From assembly GCF_017377575.1 (NCBI RefSeq), contig NZ_JAFREM010000003.1:1-64000 (forward strand): a DNA stretch of 64,000 nt, read 5' to 3'. The stretch comes from Candidatus Enterococcus moelleringii. Its GTDB lineage: Bacteria; Bacillota; Bacilli; Lactobacillales; Enterococcaceae. The notes beneath the pieces are model-generated. The model was given only the letters and a program-made list of their open reading frames with translations. It was not told the DNA's origin and did no database searches. A program made the position numbers and the translations under genes. This document shows, one piece after another, positions 17,795 to 28,034 of the stretch (the stretch's first letter is position 1; the number at the start of each line of letters is the position of its first letter).

Positions 17795-19357
17795 GTGGCA
17801 GAAGAACAATATGTCATTGAGATGCGCAATATCACCAAGCAATTTGGCACCTTCAAAGCCAATGACAATATCAATCTGCAGATCCGCAAAGGCGAGATTC
17901 ACGCGCTTTTAGGGGAAAACGGTGCCGGAAAATCGACACTGATGAACGTGTTGTCAGGGTTATTGCAACCCACGTCAGGTGAGATTTTAATGGACGGACA
18001 GAAAGTCGATATTTCAAGTCCTACCAAGGCCAATCATTTAGGAATTGGGATGGTCCATCAGCATTTCATGTTAGTAGATGCGTTTACCGTTACCGAAAAT
18101 ATTATTTTAGGTAGTGAACCAACCAGCGGCATTACATTGGATAAGAAAAAAGCCGCCGAAGAAATCAAACGTTTGTCGGAGGAGTACAAGCTGTTAGTTG
18201 ATCCAGATGCCTACGTTCGGGATATTTCCGTGGGGATGCAGCAACGGGTAGAAATTCTGAAAACCTTGTATCGGGGAGCCAATGTCTTGATTTTTGACGA
18301 ACCGACAGCGGTATTAACACCGCAGGAAATTGATGAATTGATTGAAATCATGGACGGCTTGGTTAAAGAGGGCAAATCAATTATCCTGATTACCCACAAG
18401 CTGGACGAAATCAAGAAAGTTGCCGATCGTTGCTCTGTTATCCGTCGCGGACAATACATTGGAACGGTGGATGTCGCCGATGTCAGCTCACAGCAGTTAG
18501 CCGATATGATGGTAGGACGTTCGGTATCATTCAAAACCGACAAAAAACCAGCAACACCAGGCGAAACTGTTCTTACCATTAAAGATTTAGTGGTGAAGGA
18601 AAGTCGCGGACTAGAAGCGGTTAAAAAACTTAGCTTAGATGTTCATCGCGGCGAAGTGCTGGGAATTGCCGGAATTGACGGCAATGGACAGTCAGAATTG
18701 ATTCAAGCCTTAACCGGTCTGCGCAAGGTAGAAAGCGGAACAGTCACTTTAAACGGCGCCGACATTACCGGTAAGAAACCGCGTCAGATTACTGAATCAG
18801 GAGTAGGACATGTACCAGAGGATCGTCAGAAATACGGATTGATTTTGCAATTATCTTTATCAGAAAATATTGCGATGCAAACTTATTATCGCGCACCGCT
18901 AAGTAAATCAGGTGTATTGAACTACAACGAAATGGACAAATATGCCAATCGTTTAATTGAAGAATATGACGTGCGGACCACAAGTGAAAAAGCGCCAGCC
19001 GGCTCACTATCCGGTGGTAACCAGCAAAAGGCGATTATCGCCCGCGAGGTTGACCGTGACCCTGATTTATTGATTGTTTCTCAGCCAACTCGTGGTTTGG
19101 ACGTAGGTGCAATTGAGTACATCCATAAACGCTTGGTGGAACAACGGGACAAAAACAAAGGGGTTCTCTTAGTCAGCTTTGAGCTAGATGAAATTTTGAA
19201 TGTCTCCGATCGTATTGCCGTAATTCACGCCGGCGAGATCACCGGGATTGTTGATCCGAAAGAAACTTCTGAAAATGAGTTAGGTCTGTTGATGGCTGGG
19301 TACAGCTTGGAAGAAGCACGAGCAGAATTACAGAAGGCGGGTGAGGCAAGTGAATGA
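17795..19357 (+). CDS. nupA: ABC nucleoside transporter, dual ATP-binding protein
   Basis: About 520 residues with two ATPase cassettes, as in ribose and nucleoside importers. The first has Walker A GENGAGKST, signature ISVGMQQR and Walker B LIFDEPTAVL. The second has a degenerate Walker A (GIDGNGQSE, lacking the usual GKS/T) and signature LSGGNQQK with VSQPTRG in place of a canonical Walker B. This asymmetry is normal for the family. The start is uncertain: GTG at 17795 fits the family N-terminus, while an in-frame GTG at 17774 is possible. Confidence 0.9.
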   Translation: MAEEQYVIEMRNITKQFGTFKANDNINLQIRKGEIHALLGENGAGKSTLMNVLSGLLQPTSGEILMDGQKVDISSPTKANHLGIGMVHQHFMLVDAFTVTENIILGSEPTSGITLDKKKAAEEIKRLSEEYKLLVDPDAYVRDISVGMQQRVEILKTLYRGANVLIFDEPTAVLTPQEIDELIEIMDGLVKEGKSIILITHKLDEIKKVADRCSVIRRGQYIGTVDVADVSSQQLADMMVGRSVSFKTDKKPATPGETVLTIKDLVVKESRGLEAVKKLSLDVHRGEVLGIAGIDGNGQSELIQALTGLRKVESGTVTLNGADITGKKPRQITESGVGHVPEDRQKYGLILQLSLSENIAMQTYYRAPLSKSGVLNYNEMDKYANRLIEEYDVRTTSEKAPAGSLSGGNQQKAIIAREVDRDPDLLIVSQPTRGLDVGAIEYIHKRLVEQRDKNKGVLLVSFELDEILNVSDRIAVIHAGEITGIVDPKETSENELGLLMAGYSLEEARAELQKAGEASE

Positions 19358-20477
19358 TCGCGCAGAAAAAACAAGAAATATATTAGTACCAATCATTTCC
19401 GTTATTTTAGGTTTCGTTTTAGGAGCCTTGCTAATGTTAGTTACCGGATACAATCCAATCGTCGGGTACAACGCGATGTTCAGTGCCGCTTTCCAAAGCA
19501 CGATGTCCGTTGGGGAAATCCTCGTTGGAGCAGCACCGTTGATATTCACGGCACTAGGCTTCTCGGTAGCCAATTCAGCCGGATTCTTCAACATCGGGCT
19601 TTCTGGACAAGCTTTGTGCGGCTGGGTAGCCAGTGTCTGGGTTGCTTTAAGCATGCCGGATTCTCCTAAAATCTTAGTTGTCGCACTAGCAATTATCGCA
19701 GGTGGTTTGGCTGGGGCAGCTGCAGCAGCTATTCCAGGGATTTTACGGGCCTTCTTTGGTACCAGTGAAGTTATTGTCACCATTATGATGAACTATGTAC
19801 TATTGTATACAGCCAATCATATCGTAAATAATGTGATGTCAGAAGAAATTATTTCTAACAAAGGCGTAACCAAGCTTGTTGGCATGAACGGCACATTGCG
19901 TGCACCATGGTTGACTCAAATTTTTGGCGGCTCTCGAATCAATATGGGGATTTTCTTAGCCTTAGTTTTCTTAGTGCTTGTTTGGTTCTTAATGAAGAAA
20001 ACAACGCTAGGTTTTGAAATTCGTTCCGTTGGTCTGAATCCTTTTGCCTCTGAATATGCAGGGATGAGCAGCAAACGTACGATTATTATTTCCATGATCA
20101 TCTCTGGATTTTTAGCTGGTCTTGGTGGTGTTGTACAAGGGATTGGTACGTTTAACAACTACTTTGTCCAAGGTGCATCCATCAGTATCGGATTTGACGG
20201 GATGGCCGTTTCCCTGCTGGGTAATGGCAGTTCTATTGGGATTTTACTTTCAGCTTTACTATTCAGTGTATTGCAGCTGGGTGGACAAGGGATGCAGTTT
20301 GCCGGAATTCCAAGCGAATTGGCAAACAGTGTCATTCCATTAATTATCTTCTTTGTTGCAATTAACTATGTCGTTCGTTTAGGTTTAACCAAAGTTTCTG
20401 GCAACAAAAAGCAAGAGGAAATTGTTGAGGAAAAAAGTAAGCCGAACGAGGAAAGTCAAGAAGGGGGCGAGTTGTAA
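19350..20477 (+). CDS. nupB: ABC nucleoside transporter permease
   Basis: A membrane permease of the BPD_transp_2 class (about 375 residues) with roughly ten hydrophobic segments and the conserved NSAGFFNIGLSGQALCG and SEYAGMSSKRTIIISMIISG loops. The GTG at 19350 overlaps the end of the ATPase gene; GTG at 19341 is an alternative start. The C-terminal tail is charged and cytosolic. It pairs with the permease encoded next. Confidence 0.9.
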   Translation: MNDRAEKTRNILVPIISVILGFVLGALLMLVTGYNPIVGYNAMFSAAFQSTMSVGEILVGAAPLIFTALGFSVANSAGFFNIGLSGQALCGWVASVWVALSMPDSPKILVVALAIIAGGLAGAAAAAIPGILRAFFGTSEVIVTIMMNYVLLYTANHIVNNVMSEEIISNKGVTKLVGMNGTLRAPWLTQIFGGSRINMGIFLALVFLVLVWFLMKKTTLGFEIRSVGLNPFASEYAGMSSKRTIIISMIISGFLAGLGGVVQGIGTFNNYFVQGASISIGFDGMAVSLLGNGSSIGILLSALLFSVLQLGGQGMQFAGIPSELANSVIPLIIFFVAINYVVRLGLTKVSGNKKQEEIVEEKSKPNEESQEGGEL

Positions 20478-21430
20478 TGAATATGCAGTTGCTTAGTTCA
20501 TTAATTACCCAAACATTGGTATATTCAGCGCCTCTAATCTTAACAGCATTGGGCGGCGTGTTCTCGGAGCGAAGCGGGATCGTAAACGTTGGTTTGGAAG
20601 GTATCATGGTGGTTGGAGCCTTCACTTCCGTTGTCTTCAACTTAACCTTTGCCGAGCAATTTGGTTCGATGACACCTTGGCTCGGGGTGCTGGCAGGCGG
20701 CGCAGCCGGTGTAATTTTCGCCCTGCTGCATGCGGTCGCAACCGTTCATTTTCGAGCCGATCATATCATCAGCGGGACGGTAATGAATTTATTGGCTCCG
20801 CCGTTGACGATCTTTTTAATTAAGGTTATTTATGGCAAAGGGCAAACAGACACAATTAGAGAACAATTTGGTTATAGCAGCATTCCTGGTTTAAGCAAAA
20901 TTCCTGTAATTGGTGATTTGTTCTTTAACAACACCAGTTTACCAGCTTACTTTGCTATCGTAGTAGCAGTCATTTCTTGGTTTATCATTTTCAAAACCAA
21001 ATTTGGTCTGCGCCTGCGTTCAGTGGGTGAAAATCCATTGGCTGCGGATACTTTAGGGATTAATGTTTATGCTTTGCGTTACTCAGGAGTTCTGATTTCA
21101 GGCTTCCTTGGCGGTATGGGCGGAGCGATCTTCGCGCAATCAATCGCTGGACGCTTTGCATCAACAACGATTGCCGGACAAGGCTTTATCTCAATGGCAG
21201 CCATGATCTTTGGTAAGTGGAATCCACTCGGTGCAATGGGTGCGGCAATCTTCTTCGGATTTGCCCAAAACCTAAGTATCGCTGGAGCAAACTTACCGTT
21301 GATTTCACAGATTCCAAACGTGTATCTGCAAGCAGCACCATATGTATTAACTATTGTAGTCCTAGTATTATTCCTAGGAAAAGCCGCTGCGCCAAAAGCC
21401 GACGGTGTCAACTACATCAAATCTAAATAG
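20477..21430 (+). CDS. nupC: ABC nucleoside transporter permease
   Basis: A second permease (317 residues) of the same class, with FSERSGIVNVGLEGIMVVGA and DTLGINVYALRYSGVLISG, mirroring its partner. Its ATG overlaps the previous stop (TAATG), indicating translational coupling. Several transmembrane segments and a short KSK end are visible. Likely the last gene before the repeat-filled gap. Confidence 0.92.
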   Translation: MNMQLLSSLITQTLVYSAPLILTALGGVFSERSGIVNVGLEGIMVVGAFTSVVFNLTFAEQFGSMTPWLGVLAGGAAGVIFALLHAVATVHFRADHIISGTVMNLLAPPLTIFLIKVIYGKGQTDTIREQFGYSSIPGLSKIPVIGDLFFNNTSLPAYFAIVVAVISWFIIFKTKFGLRLRSVGENPLAADTLGINVYALRYSGVLISGFLGGMGGAIFAQSIAGRFASTTIAGQGFISMAAMIFGKWNPLGAMGAAIFFGFAQNLSIAGANLPLISQIPNVYLQAAPYVLTIVVLVLFLGKAAAPKADGVNYIKSK

Positions 21431-21444
21431 AAGCTTTTTGTATT

Positions 21445-21489
21445 AAGGGTGGGACTATGGGACAGTGTTTCTTAGTCGCGCCCTTTACT
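21445..21489 (+). terminator. Weak terminator after the nucleoside transporter
   Basis: AAGGGTGGGACTA pairs with TAGTCGCGCCCTT with one G-U and one mismatch, followed by a T-poor tail. It may instead be a repeat-derived hairpin. Confidence 0.4.
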
Positions 21490-21656
21490 AGTTCTACTTT
21501 TTCCCAGTCCAACTTTTTGCAGTTCATCAAGCCAAAAATACTTGTCTTGATAATCAACTTAGAAATATTCAGAACTGTTTAGTTGGATGGGATGCGTACG
21601 AAGATAAGAGTAATTTTTCAAAGGAAAATTACTACAATACTAGTGAGCTAGCCGCA
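21488..21656. repeat. Degenerate intergenic repeat, copy B
   Basis: Aligns by eye with 5588-5745 and 29048-29183: a left edge AGTTCTACTTTTTCCCAGT, the block GGATGCGTACGAAGATAA, an AATTTTT/AAAATT hairpin and a right edge GAGCTAGC. The gap 21431-21923 otherwise shows no open frame with an RBS. Confidence 0.55.
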
Positions 21657-21834
21657 GTTCCGCTTAATGCTCAGACTAATTAAACGCACAACGCGTATAA
21701 CCAAAACAGAGCGATAAGCCTAATCTATTTAGTTGGATACTACGTAAAACAGCATCAAAACCATAGTTCCCCTGCTGGCGGACGGGTGTGATAAATTGCC
21801 CCCTTATCGTAAATTATCCACCAGGTCCTCCAGC

Positions 21835-21864
21835 TTTACTTAAATCAATCAGGCAAGATACTAT
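21835..21864 (+). promoter_or_regulatory. Probable promoter of deoB-punA
   Basis: TTTACT (21835-21840) and TACTAT (21859-21864) are 18 bp apart, 60 bp before the deoB ATG. No operator matching the other sites in the window is visible. Confidence 0.4.
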
Positions 21865-21923
21865 AAGGCTATCAAAGGAATCATCTGATCGAAAACAATT
21901 ATTCAGAAAGAAGGAATAGAAAA

Positions 21924-23096
21924 ATGTTTAAACGCATACATTTAGTCGTAATGGATTCAGTAGGGATTGGCGAGGCACCGGATGCTGAGCAATTTAATGA
22001 TGTCGGGTCAGATACGTTAGGCCATATCGCAGAGGAAGCTGGCTTGACGATTCCACATTTGGAACAATTAGGATTAGGAACGATTCGTCCGTTAAAAGGC
22101 GTTAAAGATGTTCCTGAACACGATGGCTACGCGACTAAATTGGAAGAAATTTCTGTAGGAAAAGACACTATGACAGGTCACTGGGAAATTGCTGGCTTAA
22201 ACATCCAAACACCATTCCGCGTTTTCCCTGACGGCTTCCCGCAGGAATTGCTGGACAAGATTACTGAATTTTCTGGTCGCGGCATCATTTTAGGCGCCAA
22301 CAAGCCTTACAGCGGAACCCAAGTTATTGATGATTTCGGTGAAGAACAAATGAAGACTGGCGACTTGATTATCTATACTTCTGCTGACCCTGTGCTGCAA
22401 ATCGCGGCTCATGAAGAAGTTATTCCGTTGGAAGAATTATACCGTATTTGCGAATATACTCGGGAAATTACGAAGGATGATCCTTACATGATCGGCCGAA
22501 TTATTGCTCGTCCGTACCTTGGCGAACCAGGCAACTTCACTCGGACTAGCAACCGTCATGACTATGCCCTAGATCCATTTGGCAAAACGGTCTTGGATTC
22601 ATTGAAGGATAACGGCAAAGATGTGATTGCCGTTGGTAAGATCAATGATATCTTCAACGGTCAAGGAATTACTGATTCTGTTCGTACTAAGAGCAATATG
22701 GATGGCGTGGATCAATTGTTGAACGTAATGAAAAAAGACTTTACCGGCTTGAGCTTCACCAACCTGGTAGACTTCGATGCTTTGTATGGTCACCGTCGCG
22801 ATGTGGTGGGTTATGCTCATGCGATTGAAGATTTTGATTTGCGGATTCCCGAAATTTTGGATGCGATGGAAGAGGATGATTTATTGATGATCACCGCTGA
22901 CCACGGCAACGATCCAACTTTCCCAGGAACCGACCACACCCGTGAGTATGTACCATTTTTGGTTTACAGCAAGAAAATGCAAAGCCAAGGCAAGCTGCCG
23001 CAAGGTTATTACTCAGATATTTCTGCAACAATTGCTGAAAACTTCGGTGTTCCTGCAACTGAGAATGGCGAAAGTTTCCTAAAACTATTAAAATAG
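21924..23096 (+). CDS. deoB: Phosphopentomutase
   Basis: Interconverts (deoxy)ribose-1-phosphate and -5-phosphate, linking the phosphorylases to DeoC. The 390-residue alkaline-phosphatase-superfamily enzyme has metal ligands in [24 protein letters not shown] and DHTREYVP, and the phosphorylated Thr in [23 protein letters not shown] precedes the ATG. Confidence 0.96.
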   Translation: MFKRIHLVVMDSVGIGEAPDAEQFNDVGSDTLGHIAEEAGLTIPHLEQLGLGTIRPLKGVKDVPEHDGYATKLEEISVGKDTMTGHWEIAGLNIQTPFRVFPDGFPQELLDKITEFSGRGIILGANKPYSGTQVIDDFGEEQMKTGDLIIYTSADPVLQIAAHEEVIPLEELYRICEYTREITKDDPYMIGRIIARPYLGEPGNFTRTSNRHDYALDPFGKTVLDSLKDNGKDVIAVGKINDIFNGQGITDSVRTKSNMDGVDQLLNVMKKDFTGLSFTNLVDFDALYGHRRDVVGYAHAIEDFDLRIPEILDAMEEDDLLMITADHGNDPTFPGTDHTREYVPFLVYSKKMQSQGKLPQGYYSDISATIAENFGVPATENGESFLKLLK

Positions 23097-23110
23097 AACT
23101 AGCGAAATCA

Positions 23111-23132
23111 GGGCCCGCTTAGTGCGGGTCTT
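23111..23132 (+). terminator. Weak hairpin between deoB and punA
   Basis: GCCCGC/GCGGGT stem with little T-run; probably allows read-through into punA. Confidence 0.35.
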
Positions 23133-23165
23133 ATGAGATAAATTGATTTATACAAGGAGGATATT

Positions 23166-23984
23166 ATGATCGAGTTGCAAGAAAAGATTCAGCAGACAGC
23201 AGCATTCATTCAAGAAAAAGGAGTAGGGGCCGTTGATTTCGGATTAATCCTAGGTTCAGGCTTAGGTGAGTTGGCGGAGGAAATCGAAGAACCAGTGGTA
23301 ATTTCCTACAACGAAATTCCCCATTTTCCGATTTCAACTGTAGTCGGCCATGCCGGTCAATTGGTTTACGGCACATTGGCAGGTAAAAAAGTATTGGCAA
23401 TGCAAGGACGTTTCCATTTTTACGAAGGCAATCCAATGGAGACGGTCACTTATCCAGTGCGGGTAATGTCTGAACTAGGCATTCATTCAATCGTCGTAAC
23501 CAATGCAGCGGGCGGAGTCAACGAACAATTCACGCCAGGCAACTTGATGCTGATCACGGATCATATTAACTTCATGGGCACCAACCCATTAATCGGACCA
23601 AACGACGACAACATGGGCCCACGCTTCCCAGATATGAGCGCGGCCTACAATAAAGATTATCAAGCTAAAGCACGGGAAGTCGCTGAAAGCTTATCCTTGG
23701 ATCTAAAAGAAGGAGTCTACATGGGGCTTACTGGACCAACTTACGAAACTCCAGCAGAAATCCGGATGGCGCGAGCAATGGGTGCTGACGCTGTCGGCAT
23801 GTCAACTGTTCCAGAAGTAATCGTGGCAGTTCACAGCGGCATGAAGGTGTTGGGGATTTCTTGCATCACCAACTTAGCAGCTGGGATGCAGGCGAACTTG
23901 AACCATGAAGAAGTAGTGGAAACCACTGAACGCGTCAAAGAAGACTTCAAGAAATTAATCAAAGAAACCTTAGCCGTATTATAA
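23166..23984 (+). CDS. punA: Purine-nucleoside phosphorylase, trimeric type
   Basis: Phosphorolyses guanosine and inosine-type nucleosides. The 272-residue protein belongs to the low-molecular-mass class: ILGSGLGEL phosphate loop, the VVGHAGQLVYG segment, VVTNAAGGVN and the base-binding segment GADAVGMSTVPEV. RBS AAGGAGG precedes the ATG. Together with DeoD it covers both 6-oxo and 6-amino purine nucleosides. Confidence 0.94.
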   Translation: MIELQEKIQQTAAFIQEKGVGAVDFGLILGSGLGELAEEIEEPVVISYNEIPHFPISTVVGHAGQLVYGTLAGKKVLAMQGRFHFYEGNPMETVTYPVRVMSELGIHSIVVTNAAGGVNEQFTPGNLMLITDHINFMGTNPLIGPNDDNMGPRFPDMSAAYNKDYQAKAREVAESLSLDLKEGVYMGLTGPTYETPAEIRMARAMGADAVGMSTVPEVIVAVHSGMKVLGISCITNLAAGMQANLNHEEVVETTERVKEDFKKLIKETLAVL

Positions 23985-24097
23985 TAGTAGAAACTTGCAC
24001 AAGAGCATGTGCGTGCCAAATTAAATTCGGTTTGTTAAACTATTTTTCTGGCAGACAGTCAGATGAATCGGAATAAAAAAATCCAAATAAAATAGAA

Positions 24098-24814
24098 ATG
24101 AGTGATTACATGAGCGTCCATATCGAAGCCAAAGAAGGCGAAATTGCTGACAAAATCTTATTACCAGGTGACCCATTGCGGGCAAAATTCATCGCCGAAA
24201 ACTTTTTAGAAGATGCAAAATGCTACAACAACGTTCGCGGTATGCTAGGTTTTACCGGAACTTACAAAGGTGAACGGGTTTCTGTTCAAGGAACTGGGAT
24301 GGGTATGCCGTCTGCCGGCATTTATGCCCAAGAATTGATCCAATCTTACGGCGTGAAGAAATTAATCCGCGTGGGTACGTGCGGCGCATTGTCAGAAGAT
24401 GTTCACGTCCGCGATCTAGTGTTGGCCCAAAGTGCTGTAACTAGCTCTTCGATGGTTGCTAAGCATTTTCCAGATTTCCATTTCCCACCAATCGCTGACT
24501 TTGCGATGCTGCAAAAAGCCTATGAAGTCGCAACTGAAAAAGGCTTTACCACTCACGTAGGGAATGTGTTGTCTGAAGATACTTTCTACAAAGACGATAT
24601 GGCACCAACTTTCCGCCTAGCGGAATATGGCGTAATGGGTGTTGAAATGGAAGCTGCAATCCTTTACTACTTAGGTGCGAAATTCAATGTACAGACTTTG
24701 GCGATCATGACGGTTAGTGATCACATGGTTACCGGCGCTGATACAACGGCCGAAGAACGTCAAAATACCTTTAAAGACATGATGTATGTTGGTTTAGAAA
24801 CAGCAATTGCATAA
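24098..24814 (+). CDS. deoD: Purine-nucleoside phosphorylase, hexameric DeoD type
   Basis: A 238-residue NP-I enzyme. [18 protein letters not shown] is the N-terminal phosphate-site motif, [16 protein letters not shown] follows, and [10 protein letters not shown] with the later SDH (catalytic Asp) form the base and ribose site. It acts on adenosine as well as 6-oxo purines. The upstream gap of about 110 bp has only a small GCAC/GTGC hairpin. Confidence 0.95.
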   Translation: MSDYMSVHIEAKEGEIADKILLPGDPLRAKFIAENFLEDAKCYNNVRGMLGFTGTYKGERVSVQGTGMGMPSAGIYAQELIQSYGVKKLIRVGTCGALSEDVHVRDLVLAQSAVTSSSMVAKHFPDFHFPPIADFAMLQKAYEVATEKGFTTHVGNVLSEDTFYKDDMAPTFRLAEYGVMGVEMEAAILYYLGAKFNVQTLAIMTVSDHMVTGADTTAEERQNTFKDMMYVGLETAIA

Positions 24815-24821
24815 ACAAACC

Positions 24822-24855
24822 AGAACCACTTCTGAATTCAGAGGTGGTTCTTTGC
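24822..24855 (+). terminator. Terminator after deoD
   Basis: AGAACCAC(T/C)TCTGA stem (24822-24834 with 24838-24851) and a short T-rich tail. Confidence 0.6.
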
Positions 24856-24871
24856 GCAAAGGAGGGCTCCA

Positions 24872-25615
24872 ATGAAAATCGCAATTCGCAAACGCTTAGT
24901 CGGCAATATTCCGCTGCTGGAGGTTGTCGGTGAAGAACAAATCTATGAACCGCTGCCGCTGATCATTTATTACCATGGCTGGCAAACGGCCAAAGAATTG
25001 GTGCTGACTCAGGGCCGGAAATTAGCAGCAAAAGGATTTCGAGTGCTGCTGCCGGATGCGGAAAACCACGGCGAACGAAAAGTTGTCGTTTCAGAAATTC
25101 CATCTCTGACCTTTTGGAACAGTATTCAAACCAATTTATTTGAGTTTGGCTATTTAGTGGATTATTTTGAGAACCTGGGTTTAACCACAGGGGAAATCGG
25201 CGTTGGCGGTGTGTCGATGGGCGGGATTACCACCTGCATGCTGCTGACGGCCCATCCGGAAATTGATGTGGCTGCTTGCGTGATGGGTTCGCCGACGCCT
25301 GTCGCTTACCGAGACCGAATCAAACAGCACGCCACCGCAGCCGGTTATTATTTGCCGCCGGATTATGAACAGCTGACTTCTTGGTTAGAGCTTTATGATT
25401 TGTCGCTGCATCCAGATACGTTAGGCGAACGTCCGCTGCTTTTCTGGCACGGCACTCGGGATGAAAAGATTCCTCACCAGCAGGTCAAAGATTTTGTCAG
25501 TGCTCAAGGACAAAAGCCTAACATTACTTTTTTAAGTGAAGATGAGCGGCATCTGGTGAAGGTGCCTACGATGGAGACCATTAGCGACTTTTTCGCAGAG
25601 AATTTTGATATGTAA
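24872..25615 (+). CDS. Alpha/beta hydrolase, probable esterase
   Basis: A 247-residue serine hydrolase resembling the YjfP/YitV group. YYHGWQ is the oxyanion-hole segment, GVGGVSMGGIT holds the nucleophile Ser in G-x-S-x-G, an Asp is in WHGTRDEKIP, and the catalytic His is in DERHLVK. There is no signal peptide. RBS AAAGGAGGG precedes the ATG. Such enzymes hydrolyse short acyl esters in vitro; the cellular substrate is unknown. Confidence 0.85.
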   Translation: MKIAIRKRLVGNIPLLEVVGEEQIYEPLPLIIYYHGWQTAKELVLTQGRKLAAKGFRVLLPDAENHGERKVVVSEIPSLTFWNSIQTNLFEFGYLVDYFENLGLTTGEIGVGGVSMGGITTCMLLTAHPEIDVAACVMGSPTPVAYRDRIKQHATAAGYYLPPDYEQLTSWLELYDLSLHPDTLGERPLLFWHGTRDEKIPHQQVKDFVSAQGQKPNITFLSEDERHLVKVPTMETISDFFAENFDM

Positions 25616-25676
25616 GAAGAAACACGGCTTTAGTTTTTGAAGCTTTTGGATTATCATGAAACAAAGGAGGGATTTT

Positions 25677-26864
25677 ATGGAGAATTTTAATTTTCACGTA
25701 ACGACAGATATTCGTTTTGGTAAAGACCGTTTGGCTGAATTGCCAGAGGTTATCAATCAATTTGGTAAAAAGGTGCTGCTGGTTTATGGTGGCGGCAGTA
25801 TCAAGAAAATGGGTCTGTACGACAAAGTGATGGAGCAGCTGAAGGCTAACGACAATCAAGTCTTTGAATTAGCTGGCGTTGAGCCAAATCCTCGCGTAGA
25901 AACGGTTCGTAAGGGAGCGGAAATTTGCCGCAAAGAAGACATCGATGTTTTGCTGGCAGTGGGCGGCGGTTCCACCATTGACTGTGCAAAAGCGGTAGCG
26001 GCAGCTACTTTATATGAAGGCGATGCCTGGGACATGGTTCTGCAGCGTCGTAAATTCCAAGGCCCGGCTTTGCCATTAGTGACTATTTTAACCTTAGCCG
26101 CAACCGGCAGTGAAATGAACAACGCTGGCGTCATCTCTAATTTAAGCACCAATCAGAAATTGGGTGTCGGCAGTCCATCTATGCTGCCAAAGGTTTCTTT
26201 CCTAGATCCTGAAAATACCTTTACGGTAAGCAAGTACCAAACTGCCGCAGGTTCAGCGGATATTCTCAGCCACCTGATGGAAAATTACTTCAAGCGGACA
26301 GAAGGAACCGACGTTCAAGACTTTGTTTCCGAAGGATTGATGCGCTCGGTAATTAAAAATTGTCCGGTGGCCTTAAAGTATCCCGACGATTACGATGCGC
26401 GGGCGAACTTGATGTGGGCCAGCACCTTAGCCTTAAACGGCTTAACCGGCAACGGGAAAACGGGTTCTTGGTCTTGTCATCCGATGGAACATGAATTAAG
26501 TGCCTTTTACGATATTACTCACGGAGTGGGCTTGGCTATTTTAACGCCACGCTGGATGGAATATGCTTTAAATGATGAAACCGTGGCTAAGTTTGCTCAA
26601 TTTGCCTGGAACGTTTGGGATGTAGAAGAACGTGTACCGATGATGGCGGCGCGAATTGGGATTCAAAAAACCTACGACTACTTCAAGTCTTGCGATATTC
26701 CAATGACCTTGCCAGAGGTGGGCATCAATGAAGAAAAATTTGCGATTATGGCTAAACAAGCCGTTGATCACAATGCCATCAAAACCGATGCCTACGTGCC
26801 GATGGATGTATCCGATGTAGAAAGTATTTATGAAGCTTGTTTAACAGAAAGCAGCTTCGTTTAA
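25677..26864 (+). CDS. Iron-containing alcohol dehydrogenase (butanol dehydrogenase-like)
   Basis: A 395-residue group III dehydrogenase close to the BdhA/YugJ/YqhD type. GGGSTIDCAKAVAAA is the NAD(P)-binding site. The metal ligands lie in the Asp of AGSADILSHLMENYF and the histidines of that segment, HPMEHELS and DITHGVG. The ATG at 25677 follows AAAGGAGGG; an upstream in-frame ATG at 25656 lies before that RBS and is rejected. It probably reduces aldehydes to alcohols with NADPH. Confidence 0.9.
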   Translation: MENFNFHVTTDIRFGKDRLAELPEVINQFGKKVLLVYGGGSIKKMGLYDKVMEQLKANDNQVFELAGVEPNPRVETVRKGAEICRKEDIDVLLAVGGGSTIDCAKAVAAATLYEGDAWDMVLQRRKFQGPALPLVTILTLAATGSEMNNAGVISNLSTNQKLGVGSPSMLPKVSFLDPENTFTVSKYQTAAGSADILSHLMENYFKRTEGTDVQDFVSEGLMRSVIKNCPVALKYPDDYDARANLMWASTLALNGLTGNGKTGSWSCHPMEHELSAFYDITHGVGLAILTPRWMEYALNDETVAKFAQFAWNVWDVEERVPMMAARIGIQKTYDYFKSCDIPMTLPEVGINEEKFAIMAKQAVDHNAIKTDAYVPMDVSDVESIYEACLTESSFV

Positions 26865-26870
26865 GTTACC

Positions 26871-26907
26871 AGCAGTTCTGTCTGAAAAGACAGGGCTGCT
26901 TTTTTTA
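26871..26907 (+). terminator. Terminator after the alcohol dehydrogenase
   Basis: AGCAG..CTGTCT/AGACAG..CTGCT stem with a T7 tail. Confidence 0.9.
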
Positions 26908-27002
26908 CGGGAATAAAAGTGCAGCTTATTAATGATTGATAAGTCTGTTTGAGGGATGTTAGTAGAGTATAATAAAAGAAAACGGTCCAAAAGGAGTTAA
27001 GG

Positions 27003-28034
27003 ATGGCAGAATTACTGAAAAATATTTACACAGCGGAATCGTTGCAGGAAGCCGCCGAGATAATTCAAGCAGTTTATCCGGCTTTTCCAGTGGAGGAGTT
27101 CTTGGCAAAAACGATGGACGAAACTTGGGAGGAACTAGGCATTAAAGGTCGAGTACGGAAAATCACCTTGAGCTTGGGAGAATGTTTGCCGGCAGATTAT
27201 CGTGAGGCTTTGGCGATTCTTGATGAAATAGCGCCAAAATTAAGCGGCGGGCTCTTTGGTTTGTTCGTTCCAGATTTTGTAGAAGTTTACGGACAAGGGG
27301 AGGCCGACTGGGACCTGTCGATTCAAGCGATGGAGAAGTATACCCAATACTGGTCTTCAGAGATGGCAGTCCGGCCCTTCATTATCAACCACGAAGAACG
27401 GATGATGGCGCAAATGAATGCCTGGGCCAGACATGAAAATGAACACGTCCGCCGGCTTGCCAGTGAAGGCTGCCGCCCTTTATTACCATGGAGCCAGCCA
27501 TTAACCAAATACAAACAAGACCCCACGCCTGTTTTGGAGTTGTTGGAACAACTGAAGGTTGACCCTTCCGCCTATGTTCGTAAAAGTGTCGCCAATAATC
27601 TTAATGATATTTCCAAAAATCAGCCGGAGCTGATTGTCCAGCTGGCTAAGGATTGGTACGGCGAGAATGAACAGACCAATTGGATTGTTAAGCATGGCTG
27701 CCGAACCTTGTTAAAAAAAGGCAATTGGGAAGTATTGGAAATTTTCGGCTATGGCGACAGTACTGCTGTTGAGGTGAAGGATTTTGCCTTAGAGACAGAG
27801 AAGGTCGCAATTGGTGAAGCCGTTACTTTCGCCTTTACTCTTATCGCCCAAAAAGACACCAAAGTCCGTCTGGAATATGGCATTGATTATATGAAGGCCA
27901 ACGGCAAGCCTAGCCGCAAAATTTTTCAGCTTTCCGCGATTGCCATGCAGGAAGGCGAGAAAAAGCTTTATCAACGTAGCATTCCTTTAAAAATGTCAGT
28001 GTCAGAAAGCATTATCCGGGGACCCATTCAGTGA
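27003..28034 (+). CDS. AlkC-like DNA alkylation repair protein, 3' frameshifted
   Basis: A 343-residue HEAT-like repeat protein of the AlkC/AlkD superfamily of alkylpurine DNA glycosylases. Landmarks are VRRLASEGCRPLLPWS, YVRKSVANNLNDISK and TNWIVKHGCRTLLKKG, followed by a C-terminal Ig-like domain (from about residue 258). The present frame ends in MSVSESIIRGPIQ, but the -1 frame from the A-run at 27989-27993 continues with VRKHYPGTHSVTLIING and ends GTWDFEVSE at 28090. That is the expected domain end, so one A has probably been lost or the ribosome shifts at T TTA AAA. The Ig-like domain is therefore incomplete in frame 0. Confidence 0.85.
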   Translation: MAELLKNIYTAESLQEAAEIIQAVYPAFPVEEFLAKTMDETWEELGIKGRVRKITLSLGECLPADYREALAILDEIAPKLSGGLFGLFVPDFVEVYGQGEADWDLSIQAMEKYTQYWSSEMAVRPFIINHEERMMAQMNAWARHENEHVRRLASEGCRPLLPWSQPLTKYKQDPTPVLELLEQLKVDPSAYVRKSVANNLNDISKNQPELIVQLAKDWYGENEQTNWIVKHGCRTLLKKGNWEVLEIFGYGDSTAVEVKDFALETEKVAIGEAVTFAFTLIAQKDTKVRLEYGIDYMKANGKPSRKIFQLSAIAMQEGEKKLYQRSIPLKMSVSESIIRGPIQ